Assembly (NCBI GenBank): GCA_016711825.1
Contig: JADJSG010000011.1
Coordinates: 248,001 to 312,000, forward strand
Direction: 5' to 3'
From: Bacteroidota bacterium
GTDB taxonomy: Bacteria > Bacteroidota > Bacteroidia > Chitinophagales > Chitinophagaceae
Length of the DNA stretch: 64,000 nt
Made by a program: the position numbers and the translations under genes. This document shows positions 38,301 to 47,900 of this stretch, in pieces (position 1 is the stretch's first letter; each line of letters opens with the position of its first letter). The notes beneath the pieces were generated by a model that did no database searches, had not been told where the DNA came from, and worked only from the letters and a program-made list of their open reading frames with translations.

Positions 38301-41152
38301 TAATGACCTGAAGCATCTGTTACTGTTGTAGCTATAGGATTGCCAAGGGCATCGTTTAAAGTGACAGTCACACCAGCAATACCTACTTCTCCAGCATCCT
38401 GAATACCATCATGATCAGTATCGTTCCAAACAAAATCACCCAAACTTGCAGTTATTGGGCGTTGATAATAAATGCCCGCATCAACAGTCATATTACTATC
38501 TCCAGCCACTAAAGTATAATCACCAGTCATCCCTGTATTGATTGCAGGGTCTGAATCAAGTATATCGTTTCCATTTTGATCTTTCGCAGAGAAAATATAA
38601 TTGGTAGGTAATGTAAAACCAACATGATAAGTACCTGGATTTAACTGATCGAACAAGTACAAGCCATAAGCATCAGTAACAGTGGCTGCCACTACAGTGT
38701 TTGTATTATCATATAAGGTAACAGTAATTCCTGCAACACCCACTTCATTTCCATCTTGTACCCCATCTTTATTATTATCTAACCAAACATAATTACCTAA
38801 CTTGGCATAACATCCAAAATCTTTTGCACGTAATCTGAAAGAAGTAGTTACATCAAAACAAGTACCTGGTATGATAATTCTGCATGTATAAAGACCAGTA
38901 TCAGCAACTGTCAAACCCGATATATTAATTAATGGAGTATTGCCAATAATTGTTCCAGATGGATTTTTCCATTCATACGTTTGACTTACAATGTTTGAAT
39001 CAACATACAATGTAAATGCAGTGAGGTTACAAATGGGTAATTTAGGTGTGATTTTAATACTTGGTTGAGCAGGAGGTCTCACGGCTACATCTTGCAATGA
39101 CGAATTACCACATGCATCTACTACTCTTAATCGAATAAGTGTATATACTCCGTTTATTGTAAAAATATTACTTGCTTGCGGAGGTACTGGGTTATTGACA
39201 GGAAATGTTTGGACAATTTCATATGTATAAGGTGCTAATCCACCTTTTACAGACCCAACTATTACGACATCGCCACCTGGGCAATTGAATGCAATAGATT
39301 TTTTCATTTTAGGCAACACGTATTTTTTTATTTCTACGGTGTCAAATGCAAATTCAAGGGCACAATATTGACTTGCGTATCTAACCCAATATTTACCTGT
39401 ATCTAAATTATTATAAGAATAAGAACCTCCATTGTATAAATATCCATTTCCGCCTAAATTAACAGGAGGCGTTGTACCGATCAATCCATAATCTAAATAA
39501 ACAGCACCACCATGATCAGAGTATGGAACTGAAACATTGATATTACCACGATTCACACAAAGGGGAGTTACAGTAGTTGTATGGGTGTTTGGTAATGAAA
39601 CATCTAAGGTTGTAATTGTCAGTGTATCTATTCTACCACAGAAATCGGTAGCTATAAAATTATATGTTGTTAATGGATCTAAATTTTCAAAATAGAGTGT
39701 TTGTCCAGCATTATAAGAAGTAGCTACTCCTATAGGTGTAAAACCGGCATCAAGCTTTTGAATAGTAATTGGATTAAAAGCATTTCCTGGAATATAAAAG
39801 GTAACACCTGACCCATTACCCAAACATGCTTTGTATGCACCAGCATACTGTAACTGCCAGTCATGGCTAACTGTAATGACTTGCTCGAATGTTTCGCCAC
39901 AAGCATCTGTGATTAAGGTTGTATAAGTACCATCTGCCAAACCGCTAAAACAGCCATTAGGGGATGTAATGCTTAAAGGGGATGTAATTTCATAAGTTAC
40001 TGGTAATACAAATGAATGTGAAGGATTAATACAAATTGTATTTTCAGTGCAATTATCATATGAACTACTATTACCACCATACATATCTAGGAAAATTTCA
40101 TATTGTTCACCTTTTATAACCCCACAACCGTCTTTCACTACAAATGATGACCACCAATAAGGATGCGGTGTAGGTACAGTAATATTAAAAGGAAGAGTAG
40201 AAGACCATACTGTATCACTAGGCCCTTTTACCCAGCCATACTCAATGGGCCCAATAGGAGATCCATTAATCGTAACAGCATCAACTGTCCAAATATTACA
40301 AGATGCATAATATGTATTCGCACCTCCAAAACTCCAATCAGCGACTGAAAAAGAAACACACTGTTCATAACCGCAAATATCAGATACACATACTTGTACA
40401 TTGCCTATAGTTGCATCAGGATTTGAAAAAACAATTGGTAATGATGCACCACTTGCAATCACATTTCCATTGTTTTTTACTGTATAGCCATTATTTGCAG
40501 GCAAATTATTTAATGTAAGTGCATCAAATGAGTATTGTCCACAACCCGTTTTTGTTACCACAGGATTGCTAATACTCCAATAGAAATTGTTGATGGTTGC
40601 CTGACGTGTTTGAAAATTACCACAACTATCATAACCACGAATTGTATAAGTACCAGCCCCCAAATTTGAAAATGTGCCTGTACCATTTATAGTACCAACA
40701 CCCATAGGACCAGCAATGATTTCATAACTAAAAGGCGCTCTGCCATTAATCAATACACCAGAGATTTCGCCATTGGTGCCATTATAACAACCACTAACAT
40801 CAATAACTGAAAGATTATAATCAGGTTCAATATAATCACCTGGCACTACTACAGCATAATCAGTAAAAGAATTACCATCTCCTTGATCAATAATTCGAAG
40901 GGTATAGTTTCCAGGATTCAACGCAGTAATGATATTATTAGCAGTAGGACCCGTATATGCATAATCAACAGGATAAGCCGTAAAATCATAAATAAATGGG
41001 CCTGTGCCTTGCACATTTGTAGCGGTGATTACACCTGTAGCAACACAACGAGATTCTTCAATTGTGATTGTAGCCCCGTTGCCCTGTGCATTCATGTTTG
41101 TGTAAGAAAATAGTGCAAATAGCACTATCAGAAAAGTAAAAATTCTTTTCAT
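35336..41152 (-). CDS. Giant surface protein with eight SdrD-B repeats and T9SS sorting tail
   Basis: An intact 1938-residue protein. After the signal peptide (MKRIFTFLIVLFALFSYTNMNAQ), residues to about 780 are Ig-like or SprB-type strands (many NGxxPFxYxI and GxYTxxxxDxCG units). Then eight SdrD-B/Cna-B modules of about 120 residues follow, each opening with variants of LGNFVWNDxNxDGIQDxxE and closing with VDAGIY; the Asp-rich loops bind calcium in the family. A fibronectin-like module (ATLTGSIANITWSTTDEKDVKSFEIER) and a C-terminal sorting domain end it, with FPAPF replacing the usual YPNP. It is probably an adhesin or gliding-related surface filament. It is the longest gene in the window and has no frameshift. 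Confidence 0.88.
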   Translation of the reverse strand: MKRIFTFLIVLFALFSYTNMNAQGNGATITIEESRCVATGVITATNVQGTGPFIYDFTAYPVDYAYTGPTANNIITALNPGNYTLRIIDQGDGNSFTDYAVVVPGDYIEPDYNLSVIDVSGCYNGTNGEISGVLINGRAPFSYEIIAGPMGVGTINGTGTFSNLGAGTYTIRGYDSCGNFQTRQATINNFYWSISNPVVTKTGCGQYSFDALTLNNLPANNGYTVKNNGNVIASGASLPIVFSNPDATIGNVQVCVSDICGYEQCVSFSVADWSFGGANTYYASCNIWTVDAVTINGSPIGPIEYGWVKGPSDTVWSSTLPFNITVPTPHPYWWSSFVVKDGCGVIKGEQYEIFLDMYGGNSSSYDNCTENTICINPSHSFVLPVTYEITSPLSITSPNGCFSGLADGTYTTLITDACGETFEQVITVSHDWQLQYAGAYKACLGNGSGVTFYIPGNAFNPITIQKLDAGFTPIGVATSYNAGQTLYFENLDPLTTYNFIATDFCGRIDTLTITTLDVSLPNTHTTTVTPLCVNRGNINVSVPYSDHGGAVYLDYGLIGTTPPVNLGGNGYLYNGGSYSYNNLDTGKYWVRYASQYCALEFAFDTVEIKKYVLPKMKKSIAFNCPGGDVVIVGSVKGGLAPYTYEIVQTFPVNNPVPPQASNIFTINGVYTLIRLRVVDACGNSSLQDVAVRPPAQPSIKITPKLPICNLTAFTLYVDSNIVSQTYEWKNPSGTIIGNTPLINISGLTVADTGLYTCRIIIPGTCFDVTTSFRLRAKDFGCYAKLGNYVWLDNNKDGVQDGNEVGVAGITVTLYDNTNTVVAATVTDAYGLYLFDQLNPGTYHVGFTLPTNYIFSAKDQNGNDILDSDPAINTGMTGDYTLVAGDSNMTVDAGIYYQRPITASLGDFVWNDTDHDGIQDAGEVGIAGVTVTLNDALGNPIATTVTDASGHYYFTDLDPGTYSVSFTQPIGYIFSPQNQGGNDETDSDVDILTGSTSNVTLIAGDNNLSLDAGLYAQPNTSASLGNFVWNDSNHDGVQDPSEAGVAGILVTLYGPDGNTVIATTKTDEFGFYIFNNLTPGDYIVGFSNLPVGYVFSPVNAGENDVVDSDPDGISGKTSIINLSAGEKDMTVDAGIFNPILPIGALGNFVWFDYNKNGLQDFGENGVPGVIVTLYDGLNNILATTSTDASGHYIFNNLDAGNYIVGFSNIPVGYKITTSNQGANDAIDSDPAEATLKTSIIALGLNEVNLTVDAGIVEAGGRTGTATLGDKVWNDENVNGIQDLNELGVAGVTVTLYEADGVTVIATQITDALGNYLFTGLDAGSYIVGFSNLPIGYTFSLSNQGSDDAKDGDADAGSGGKTGIYTLAEGEDDLTVDAGIYVAPGLASLGNYVWNDLNLDGIQDANEPGVPGVTVTLFSSTGTQLAVTTTNAAGNYQFTGLTPGSYYVEFTNLPSGYEFTSKDAGANTLEATDSDADPITGATEWVTLVAGQNYPDLDAGIFTELAGLGNFVWNDYNNDGIQDANEPGIPGITVILYASDGITPIASAITDVDGKYNFVNLTPGTYVVGFSNIPAGSLFSGSNQGGDDALDSDADQVSGKTGLITLDAGEYNPTIDAGIHVPQGAGLGNYVWIDANVDGLQDANEVGVPGVTVTLFNQAGDAIQSTITDQNGYYTFPNLAPGTYSVGFSTFPPNLGFTMSNIGANDSIDNDVINITSYPSGLPIFGQTAPVTIIAGEYNPTIDAGLKLQFPLGVAGIEAFATLTGSIANITWSTTDEKDVKSFEIERSIDNINFIKVATTPAKGNTVGNTDYSLDNEIKQLMNEVIIYYRVKVYDVDGQYLYSNTVYVNPIQNAVDDVVIFPAPFTSSVTIGYNATESSTLEIEITDMLGSIVKQQSAEVAVGQNSILVKELANLATGNYFIKIFDINTNKSFVKKITKK
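35915..38820 (-). repeat. Eight tandem SdrD-B coding repeats
   Basis: About 350 bases per unit. Units share strong protein similarity but moderate DNA divergence, so they are old duplications. The module order can be followed by the LGN/DxVW opening motif. Confidence 0.8.
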
Positions 41153-41707
41153 GTTGTGAGTGTTTTTTAAGGTAAATAAAAAGATAATATCATTATTGAT
41201 TCAAAATAAATTATTTAACATAGCATTAAATAATTTATAGTACACAAATATAAAAAAGGTTCATTTGGAATAAAACAATAAAAAGATTAATAACAAACCA
41301 ATAATATAAAAGCTTTGTATATCAGCTATATACACATTATTAATATAAAAATATTTCAATTTAATGTTGAAATAATGCCTTATAAAAATGTATCCTAAAT
41401 AAAAATGTGTAAATATTGTAATTAAGGTTGGCATAAATAATCGTCAAATTATACCAAATGTATTTAATAAGTAGTCTGAAAAAGTTAGGTATAATGCCAA
41501 CACTCTCTACTTTAAATTCATAACAAATAGACAATCTTTAATGTGTCGTTGGTATTATCAAAAATAGGCACTTAAAAAATGCTATGATGATTTTTTGAGA
41601 ATAGAAATGGTCAATGCAAAAAGGCGATTTAGTATTTTAATTTAAAATGTATGAAAATTATTATTTACCCAATTCGAACTTATCTAAGAAAAGAAAAATT
41701 CTGCGTA
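41153..41707. repeat. Intergenic region with interspersed repeat copy at 41448-41558
   Basis: A very AT-rich 555-base gap upstream of the SdrD gene. 41448-41558 begins ATTATACCAAATGTATTTAA, contains GGTATAAT near the middle and ends GTTGGTATTAT. It aligns along its length with 53987-54091. The first 300 bases, nearest the SdrD start codon, must hold its promoter; I see no clear -33/-7 pair. Confidence 0.5.
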
Positions 41708-42636
41708 TTATTCTAAAAAATATTCAGCATCAAAATATAATATCCTGCGTATTTTTTTTAGATTATTTGACTTAGGTGTATATTGAACAAATGAATTTCT
41801 GTCATCTGCCACTGGTTTTTTAGCATCATTAAAATATAGTAATACGGTAGAGCTTATTTTCCCTAGTTGACTATTATAAAATATTCGATATTTCAATTTT
41901 TCAGTAAGGGACTTGCCCCCATGATAATTAATAGCATCCATTTGTAGCAAAGTATCATGTTGATAATAAAAGGTATCTTTTGAAATCAATTCATTTTTAT
42001 TGTTAAAATATTGAATCCGCTTCGGATGATTGTTTAAAGTGTAGATTACTTGTTTTTTAGTCTTTAATTCATCTCCTGATTCAGCAAATGATTTTTCACG
42101 AAGTGTGATTTTATTAGCTGCATATTCATAAGTAATTTCCTCTTTTTTATAAAATAGCGTGCCTTGTTCAAAATATTTTTTTGACCTTAAAGTATCTCCT
42201 TTATAGGTGAGCTCATATTTGCTTCTTCTGTGATATTTGTCGGCATATCGTTCTTTATCCAGCTTGGTACATTCTATTATATGTTGTTGAAGATCAAGCA
42301 ATAATATATATCGTGCAATTTGAATTTCTTGTTTGGCTGATTCATTATTAAAACAATTAATCATGATTTCTGATTTGAAATAATTGAATTCAAATCTTTT
42401 TTGCGGGAGCCATGCTCTCTTTTTTTTATCAAAAATGAAAACTTTTTTTTCAATTAATTGTTGGTCATTATTATATGTATTTATTTCTTTTTTAACAGCT
42501 ACCTTACTCCCAGTATCAATTGATAGTAACTGAAAAAAATTGTAGAATCTATATTGAATGATGTCTGTTGCGCAAAAACAATATTGGAAGTCAACATTAA
42601 TAAATAAAATATACCAAATTCTATTATTCTACCCAT
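41708..42636 (-). CDS. Secreted protein of unknown function, MORN/YD-like strands (one frameshift)
   Basis: The obvious open frame starts at 42364. Upstream an in-frame signal peptide, MGRIIEFGIFYLLMLTSNIVFAQQ, is found at 42636 and joins after adding one T to the run near 42533. The joined protein is about 310 residues. It consists of alternating hydrophobic strands (YELTYKGDTLRSKKYFEQG, ITYEYAANKITLREKS, QVIYTLNNHPKRIQYFNNKN), as in Bacteroidota secreted proteins with antitoxin- or MORN-like sheets. No catalytic motif is seen and I do not recognise the family. It lies upstream of the SdrD gene on the same strand. Confidence 0.6.
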
Positions 42637-42678
42637 TTGACAAAACTAACTAATTATCCCTTTATTCTGTCAATATCA

Positions 42679-43311
42679 TTATCTGAATGAACCCACATTA
42701 AAGCCTCCCCTGATAACAGGTAAACCCGAATAAGGTGATAATTTATTTTGAATCACATCATACAAAGCATAGATTACAAACGATACCCTTTCACCAATAG
42801 GAAAAGCAAACCCTCCGCCTACCAATACATAAGGTACACTTAGCCTACTTGTATGTTCCACCAATTTGCCTGTGGTAAATTCATAGCTGACCGAATCCAT
42901 TACTTTATAAAAACCATAACCTGGTTCGGCATGTAAAAACACAGGGCCTAATAAAGCTAAACGGGTAAAAAGGGAAACATTGTAATCAGAAGCAGAATAG
43001 GGATAGTCTTCTGGTAAATTTGATATACTATTTATATAAGCTAATTTTTCATGATAAAAATTATACCCGGCACTTACTCCCAATTGAAAACGACCAAAAC
43101 TATAACCAATGGTTGGCGCGATATACGCCGTATACCCTTTTTTGAAAAAGTTCATCCCCAGGTTACCTCCAAGAATTAAATTGTCAGGGTCAAAACCACC
43201 CCCATCGTAATAAGCTCTCATGTAACTTTTTTGCTGTACATGCCCTTTTGACTTTGCATTTGTTTGTACAAAAAACAGGGTGCATAAAATAAAATAGGAT
43301 AGTGTTTTCAT
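42679..43311 (-). CDS. Outer-membrane beta-barrel protein
   Basis: 210 residues with a signal peptide (MKTLSYFILCTLFFVQTNA). Alternating aromatic strands (YTAYIAPTIGYSFGRFQLGVSAGYNFYHEKL, in sections; FLHAEPGYGFYKVM; YVLVGGGFAFPIGERVSFVIYALYDVIQ) form an 8-strand-type barrel as in the OMP_b-brl group. The C-terminal residues GGFNVGSFR end in an aromatic as OMPs do. Function unknown. It lies between the unknown secreted protein and the OmpA-DUF937 gene, all on the minus strand. Confidence 0.75.
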   Translation of the reverse strand: MKTLSYFILCTLFFVQTNAKSKGHVQQKSYMRAYYDGGGFDPDNLILGGNLGMNFFKKGYTAYIAPTIGYSFGRFQLGVSAGYNFYHEKLAYINSISNLPEDYPYSASDYNVSLFTRLALLGPVFLHAEPGYGFYKVMDSVSYEFTTGKLVEHTSRLSVPYVLVGGGFAFPIGERVSFVIYALYDVIQNKLSPYSGLPVIRGGFNVGSFR

Positions 43312-43380
43312 TTGATACTCATTTAAAATATTGTTTGGGTTCTAAAATGCAATGACATCATAAATTTTGCATGCGGCTTT

Positions 43381-44679
43381 TTATTTTGCCCTTACACTCA
43401 ATGATATTCTACGATTTTGGGCCCTACCCTCAGGGCTTGTATTATCAGCTACCGGATGCTGGGGACCATAACCTTCATAAGGCTTCACTTCATCAAAAGA
43501 TGATTTGGTTACTCCTTTGCCTATCATCCACTGGTATACTGTTTTAGCTCTTGCAGTTGACAAAGTCACATTTTTGGTTGAATCGCCTTCATTATCGGTA
43601 TACCCTCCCAATTTTATTTTCACATCAGGATAAGCCTTCAATATTTCACAGGTATTCTCAAGTTGCTTTTCAAAACCCTTTTTCAAAACAGACTTTCCTG
43701 ATTCAAACAACAAATCATCAAAACTAAACCATATATCTTTACCTGGCATTGCACCTGGATCTTTAATAAATGCATACAATTTATCTTCTAAAGAGCCTTT
43801 AAAAGCTTCGATTTCTACACCATTGTCCAATTTAATTTTAGTTGGCTCCCCTTTGGTAGCTATCCAATTACCAAACTCGTCAAGCGAGCCATTGCTTATA
43901 TCGGTACCGCCATTTGTCATGGCGGTGTCAATAGTGCTAGCTGCTTTATTCACAGCTTCATCAATAGAAGCACCAGCAGAATCAATGACAGCTGTGGCAT
44001 TGCTTTCTGCTTCGTTACTGGTATGATTGCATCCTTTAAGCCACCAAAAAAGCCCTATTCCTAATAAAGCAAGAATGAGTACTGGAAATATCCACTTGTT
44101 TTTTCCTCTATTGATTTCAGTCATATTGATATTATTGTTTGTGTTATTGATTGGAGTCGTTTGGTTTGTATAAGCTGCGTATTGTTTGGCGATAACGGTA
44201 TTTAAATCTTGTTGGTGTTGACCCAGCCAAGCTAAAATACTATTCAAACTCAATTGTTCTGATTTCATTTTATGACCTAACCATTGCGCAATCAATGTGG
44301 TTGCGATGGTTAATAATGAAGCCGCTGATTCTGCACGGATGTTTGTCTCTTTTGCAATCAAGTGATTGAGGGAATCTGTGTTTTGATTAAATAGTTGGGT
44401 ATGCAACGTGTTACCTATATTTAAAGATACTGATTCATTATTTTGTTGTTGTATATCTTTAATCAAATCATCTGATTGTGTAGTAGTGGCCTGTCGGAGT
44501 AAATCGCTAACCATTGCATGTTTTTCAGAAGGCAAATGCGAAATACGTGCAAGTATGAGGGGTAATACACTATCATAAGCTTTATGAATGGAAGGTGTTT
44601 GTTCATCTAAGGCCTGAGCAGATGCATCTATGAGGGGCTTGGTTGCAAGTGCTTTCAGGGTGTTTATTAAATTACTCAT
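43381..44679 (-). CDS. DUF937 plus OmpA-domain envelope protein
   Basis: 432 residues from the ATG at 44679 (MSNLINTLKAL); the longer frame to 44919 overlaps the dus start on the other strand and has no sense. Residues 1-170 are a DUF937 helical domain. A single membrane helix (WIFPVLILALLGIGLFWWL) is followed by a Ser/Ala/Asp-rich linker and an OmpA peptidoglycan-binding domain at the C-terminus (DLLFESGKSVLK, LGGYTDNEGDSTKNVTLSTARAKTV, PVADNTSPEGRAQNRRI). This mix of a cytosolic DUF937 and a periplasmic OmpA domain anchors something at the inner membrane to the wall. Known as a recurrent Bacteroidota architecture; precise role unclear. Confidence 0.83.
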   Translation of the reverse strand: MSNLINTLKALATKPLIDASAQALDEQTPSIHKAYDSVLPLILARISHLPSEKHAMVSDLLRQATTTQSDDLIKDIQQQNNESVSLNIGNTLHTQLFNQNTDSLNHLIAKETNIRAESAASLLTIATTLIAQWLGHKMKSEQLSLNSILAWLGQHQQDLNTVIAKQYAAYTNQTTPINNTNNNINMTEINRGKNKWIFPVLILALLGIGLFWWLKGCNHTSNEAESNATAVIDSAGASIDEAVNKAASTIDTAMTNGGTDISNGSLDEFGNWIATKGEPTKIKLDNGVEIEAFKGSLEDKLYAFIKDPGAMPGKDIWFSFDDLLFESGKSVLKKGFEKQLENTCEILKAYPDVKIKLGGYTDNEGDSTKNVTLSTARAKTVYQWMIGKGVTKSSFDEVKPYEGYGPQHPVADNTSPEGRAQNRRISLSVRAK

Positions 44680-44867
44680 AATTGCAGGATTTGTAATAGG
44701 TGGAACAAATATTATATTAAGAACAAAAGGTAAGTAAGGTGAAATTAAATGAAAGTTGCATTTTAATAAAATAAAAAAAACATACAGCGGTACCTTATAA
44801 ACCCATTGACAAGTGTCAAAAATATTTAAAATTATTGATATCCACGATAAAAAAGTAATTTTGCTCA

Positions 44868-45859
44868 GTGATTTATATTGACCAAATAGCATTGCCTGAC
44901 TTCCCTTTGTTGCTTGCACCTATGGAGGATGTCAGTGACCCTCCTTTCAGGGCTGTATGCAAAGAACATGGGGCTGATTTGATGTATACTGAATTTATCA
45001 GCAGTGAAGGACTCATACGAGATGCCATTAAAAGTCGGCAAAAACTTGACATTTACGATTATGAGCGTCCAATAGGGATTCAAATTTTCGGGGTGATGAA
45101 GATGCTATGACCTTGTCGGCAAGAATAGTTGAAGCAACGGGACCCGATTTGGTAGATATCAATTTTGGTTGCCCGGTAAAAAAAGTCGTTTGCAAAGGCG
45201 CAGGTGCAGGAATACTTAAGGACTTGCCTAAAATGGTGTCGCTAACCAAAGCTGTAGTAGATTCAGTAAAAATACCCGTGACAGTAAAAACGAGATTAGG
45301 TTGGGATCACGACAGTAAAAATATTGTAGAAGTGGCTGAACGTTTACAAGACGTTGGAATCAAAGCCCTATCCATTCACGGACGCACACGTGCACAAATG
45401 TATAAAGGCGAGGCCGATTGGTCTTTGATTGCGCAAGTAAAAAACAATCCTCGTATGCATATCCCCATTTTTGGGAATGGTGATATTGATACCCCCCAAA
45501 AAGCGCTGGAATATAAAAACCGATATGAAGTTGATGGCGTCATGATTGGGCGGGCAGCTATTGGGTATCCCTGGATTTTTGACGAAATCAAACATTATGT
45601 AAAAACGGGTGAAATACGCAAAGTGCCTGGTATCGAGGAACGAATAATTGTTATCCGAAAACATTTAATGCATTCTTTACGTTGGAAAGGTCCCAAATTG
45701 GGCATTTTAGAAATGCGTCCCCATTATGCGAACTACTTAAAAGGGCTTTCTCATATCAAAGAGTTTCGGATGCAGCTTGTGCATGCTGATTCGTTAGACC
45801 AAATAGAAAGTATTTTCGCTTCGATGGCTGATTATTATACCACATTGGAAATAAATTAA
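44868..45859 (+). CDS. dus: tRNA-dihydrouridine synthase (one frameshift)
   Basis: An FMN-dependent enzyme that reduces uridines in the D-loop of tRNA. A GTG start at 44868 leads to LLLAPMEDVSDPPFRAVCKEHGADLMYTEF. The second fragment from 45107 contains DINFGCPVKKVVCKGAGAG with the conserved GCP cysteine, VTVKTRLGWD, the phosphate and flavin site IHGRTRAQMYKG, FGNGDI and DGVMIGRAAIGYPWIF. One G is missing in the GGGG run at 45090-45093 and repair reads GGDEDAMTLSARI. Length is about 330 residues, as in the DusB group. Confidence 0.9.
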
Positions 45860-45915
45860 GCATTTGCCCTATTTATTAAAAATGAAAGCTACTTTTACAC
45901 CCAAAAAAAATTAAC

Positions 45916-46341
45916 ATGGCACAAGTAAAAAAAGGAGATACCATCAAAGTTCATTATAAAGGTACCCTCACAGACGGATCACTTTTTGATAGTTCAGAAG
46001 GCAAAGAGCCTTTAGAATTTACCGTAGGCGAACAAATGGTTATTTATGGTTTTGACAATGGCGTACTTGATATGAAAGTAGGCGACAAAAAAACATTAAA
46101 CATACCTTGTCTTGAAGCTTATGGCGAAATGAATACTGAATTGATGATTGAAATACCAAAGTCGGAACTTCCAGAAGAATTAGGTGAAGTAACTGAAGGG
46201 ATGCAACTTAACATGGTAAACCAAGACGGTTATGAATTACCGGTAGAAGTGATTGAAATCAAAGAAGATGCCATTGTACTTGATGGTAATCATCCATTGG
46301 CTGGACAAGATTTGATTTTGAAGTGGAATTGGTTGAAATAG
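45916..46341 (+). CDS. FKBP-type peptidyl-prolyl isomerase, SlyD-like
   Basis: 141 residues. The FKBP core is VKKGDTIKVHYKGTLTDGSLFDSS, with GFDNGVLDMKVGDKKTLNI, an inserted flap (IEIPKSELPEELGEV) and DGNHPLAGQDLIL, the SlyD signature. It lacks the metal-binding His-rich tail of E. coli SlyD. It catalyses proline isomerisation and acts as a folding helper in the cytosol. It is a short monocistronic gene between dus and the IS element. Confidence 0.92.
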   Translation: MAQVKKGDTIKVHYKGTLTDGSLFDSSEGKEPLEFTVGEQMVIYGFDNGVLDMKVGDKKTLNIPCLEAYGEMNTELMIEIPKSELPEELGEVTEGMQLNMVNQDGYELPVEVIEIKEDAIVLDGNHPLAGQDLILKWNWLK

Positions 46342-46598
46342 TGAATGCGTAAGCTATTGAGGAATCTCGCCTAAACATCTTCATTCAATAATATTGGGGT
46401 GTATTTCGTTATTGTTCTCATACGAAGTAAAACCCTTTTTTTTTACGAATGTTTTGTTTCTGAATAATTTCAGATCCTTTATACATACAACATTTACCCA
46501 ATCTCACATCTCTAATCCCCTTTCTACTTACCCCTTGTCAGTGCCCGAAATACGTTGACCGTTTAGACAAAGATCTTTAACGGTTAAAATTTATAAAA

Positions 46599-47900
46599 AT
46601 GGGCACACAAACAAAACAAATTATGAGCGTAGAACAGCGACGACGTCGTCATTTCAGCGACAGTTTTAAGCAGTCGAAAGTTCACGAAATCGAAGCTGGT
46701 TTGACACGGATATGCGATCTTTGCAAAACATATCAGTGTACAACAAATACAGTTTATCGTTGGATACAAAAATTTGGCAGCATGAAAAAGAAACCAGAAC
46801 GTATGATCATAGAAAATCAGAGTGATACACAACAGCTGCTGGCATTAAAGAAGCAGGTGGCTGAGTTGGAAAGAGTTATTGGGCAAAAGCAAATATTGCT
46901 TGATTTTAAAGATAAGATGATCGAACTGGCAGAGGAACATTACAAATTGGATATTAAAAAAATTTTCTACCTCACCCTCGAATACTTCTGGAAAACGCGG
47001 GAAAGAAACTGGTTTACATTAAGTAATCTTTATCAGGTTACGGGATGCAGTAAACAATCGTTTCATCAATGGAAGGAAAGGCATATGCAGCAAATAGCAA
47101 TACATGAGCAAATAATTTATCTGGTGCACCAGGTGAGGGATGATCATCCTGGTATGGGGATGCGCGATCTCTACTACAGATTGTTACCTGATGGTATTGG
47201 TCGAAATGCATTTGAAGAACTTTGTAAGGTGCACAATTTATATGTACGGAAGCCTTCAGTATCAATGAGAACAACAGATAGCAGAGGTGTAAGCCGATTC
47301 GAAAATAAACTAAAAGGACTTCGAATTGATCATATCAATCAGGTTTGGCAAAGTGACATTACTTACTTTGAAGTACAAGGCCGGTTTTACTTTCTGACTT
47401 TTATTCAGGATACTTACACAAAACGAATAATAGGACACAGTACATCTAAAAGCTTGAAGACAGAAGAAACAACCTATACTGCCTTGAAGATGGCTATCAG
47501 AAACCGACGCGGACAAAAACTGGAAGGATTAATTCTTCATTCTGATGGCGGCGGGCAATATTATGACAAGGAATTTCTGGCATTGACGCAGAAGTACTGC
47601 ATGTACAATAGTATGGCAGAATATGCGTGGGAAAATGGCATGGCAGAAAGGTTAAATGGCGTGATCAAGAACAATTACCTTCAATACAGAAAATGTAAAT
47701 CCTTCACAGAATTAGCCAAAGAAGTTGACCGATCAGTACTACTTTATAACTATGAGAAACCTCATAAAATGTTACAAAAGAAGTCACCTATGCAATTTGA
47801 AAAACTAATATTACCTTTGGTACGACAAACCCCGCAGAAGATGACGAAGTCATTGGACGCAAATCTCAAAGGGATGGGACATCGAGTCCCATCCCTTTGA
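46599..47900 (+). CDS. IS3-family transposase, single open frame
   Basis: An intact 433-residue DDE transposase. The N-terminal HTH (RRHFSDSFKQSKVHEIEAG...CKTYQCTTNTVYRWI), a leucine-zipper-like coil (QQLLALKKQVAELERVIG) and the integrase core lie in one frame, whereas most IS3 elements make this protein by frameshifting between orfA and orfB. Catalytic Asp253 (WQSDITYF), Asp316 (LHSDGGGQY) and Glu350 (ENGMAERLNG) are present. The HTH and coil lie at about 1-110 and the core from about 240. It probably remains active, as the reading frame and both ends are complete. Confidence 0.93.
   Translation: MGTQTKQIMSVEQRRRRHFSDSFKQSKVHEIEAGLTRICDLCKTYQCTTNTVYRWIQKFGSMKKKPERMIIENQSDTQQLLALKKQVAELERVIGQKQILLDFKDKMIELAEEHYKLDIKKIFYLTLEYFWKTRERNWFTLSNLYQVTGCSKQSFHQWKERHMQQIAIHEQIIYLVHQVRDDHPGMGMRDLYYRLLPDGIGRNAFEELCKVHNLYVRKPSVSMRTTDSRGVSRFENKLKGLRIDHINQVWQSDITYFEVQGRFYFLTFIQDTYTKRIIGHSTSKSLKTEETTYTALKMAIRNRRGQKLEGLILHSDGGGQYYDKEFLALTQKYCMYNSMAEYAWENGMAERLNGVIKNNYLQYRKCKSFTELAKEVDRSVLLYNYEKPHKMLQKKSPMQFEKLILPLVRQTPQKMTKSLDANLKGMGHRVPSL
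47868..47898 (+). terminator. Perfect 13-bp hairpin at the transposase stop codon
   Basis: AAAGGGATGGGAC / GTCCCATCCCTTT with loop ATCGA overlaps the last codons and the stop at 47898-47900. It encodes KGMGHRVPSL. No long T-tract follows, so it may act as mRNA 3' structure or block readthrough rather than as a classic terminator. Confidence 0.6.

Noticed and set aside
44680..44919. N-terminal extension of the OmpA-DUF937 protein to 44919
   Set aside because: It overlaps the dus start on the other strand and has no family similarity; the DUF937 domain starts at the ATG at 44679.
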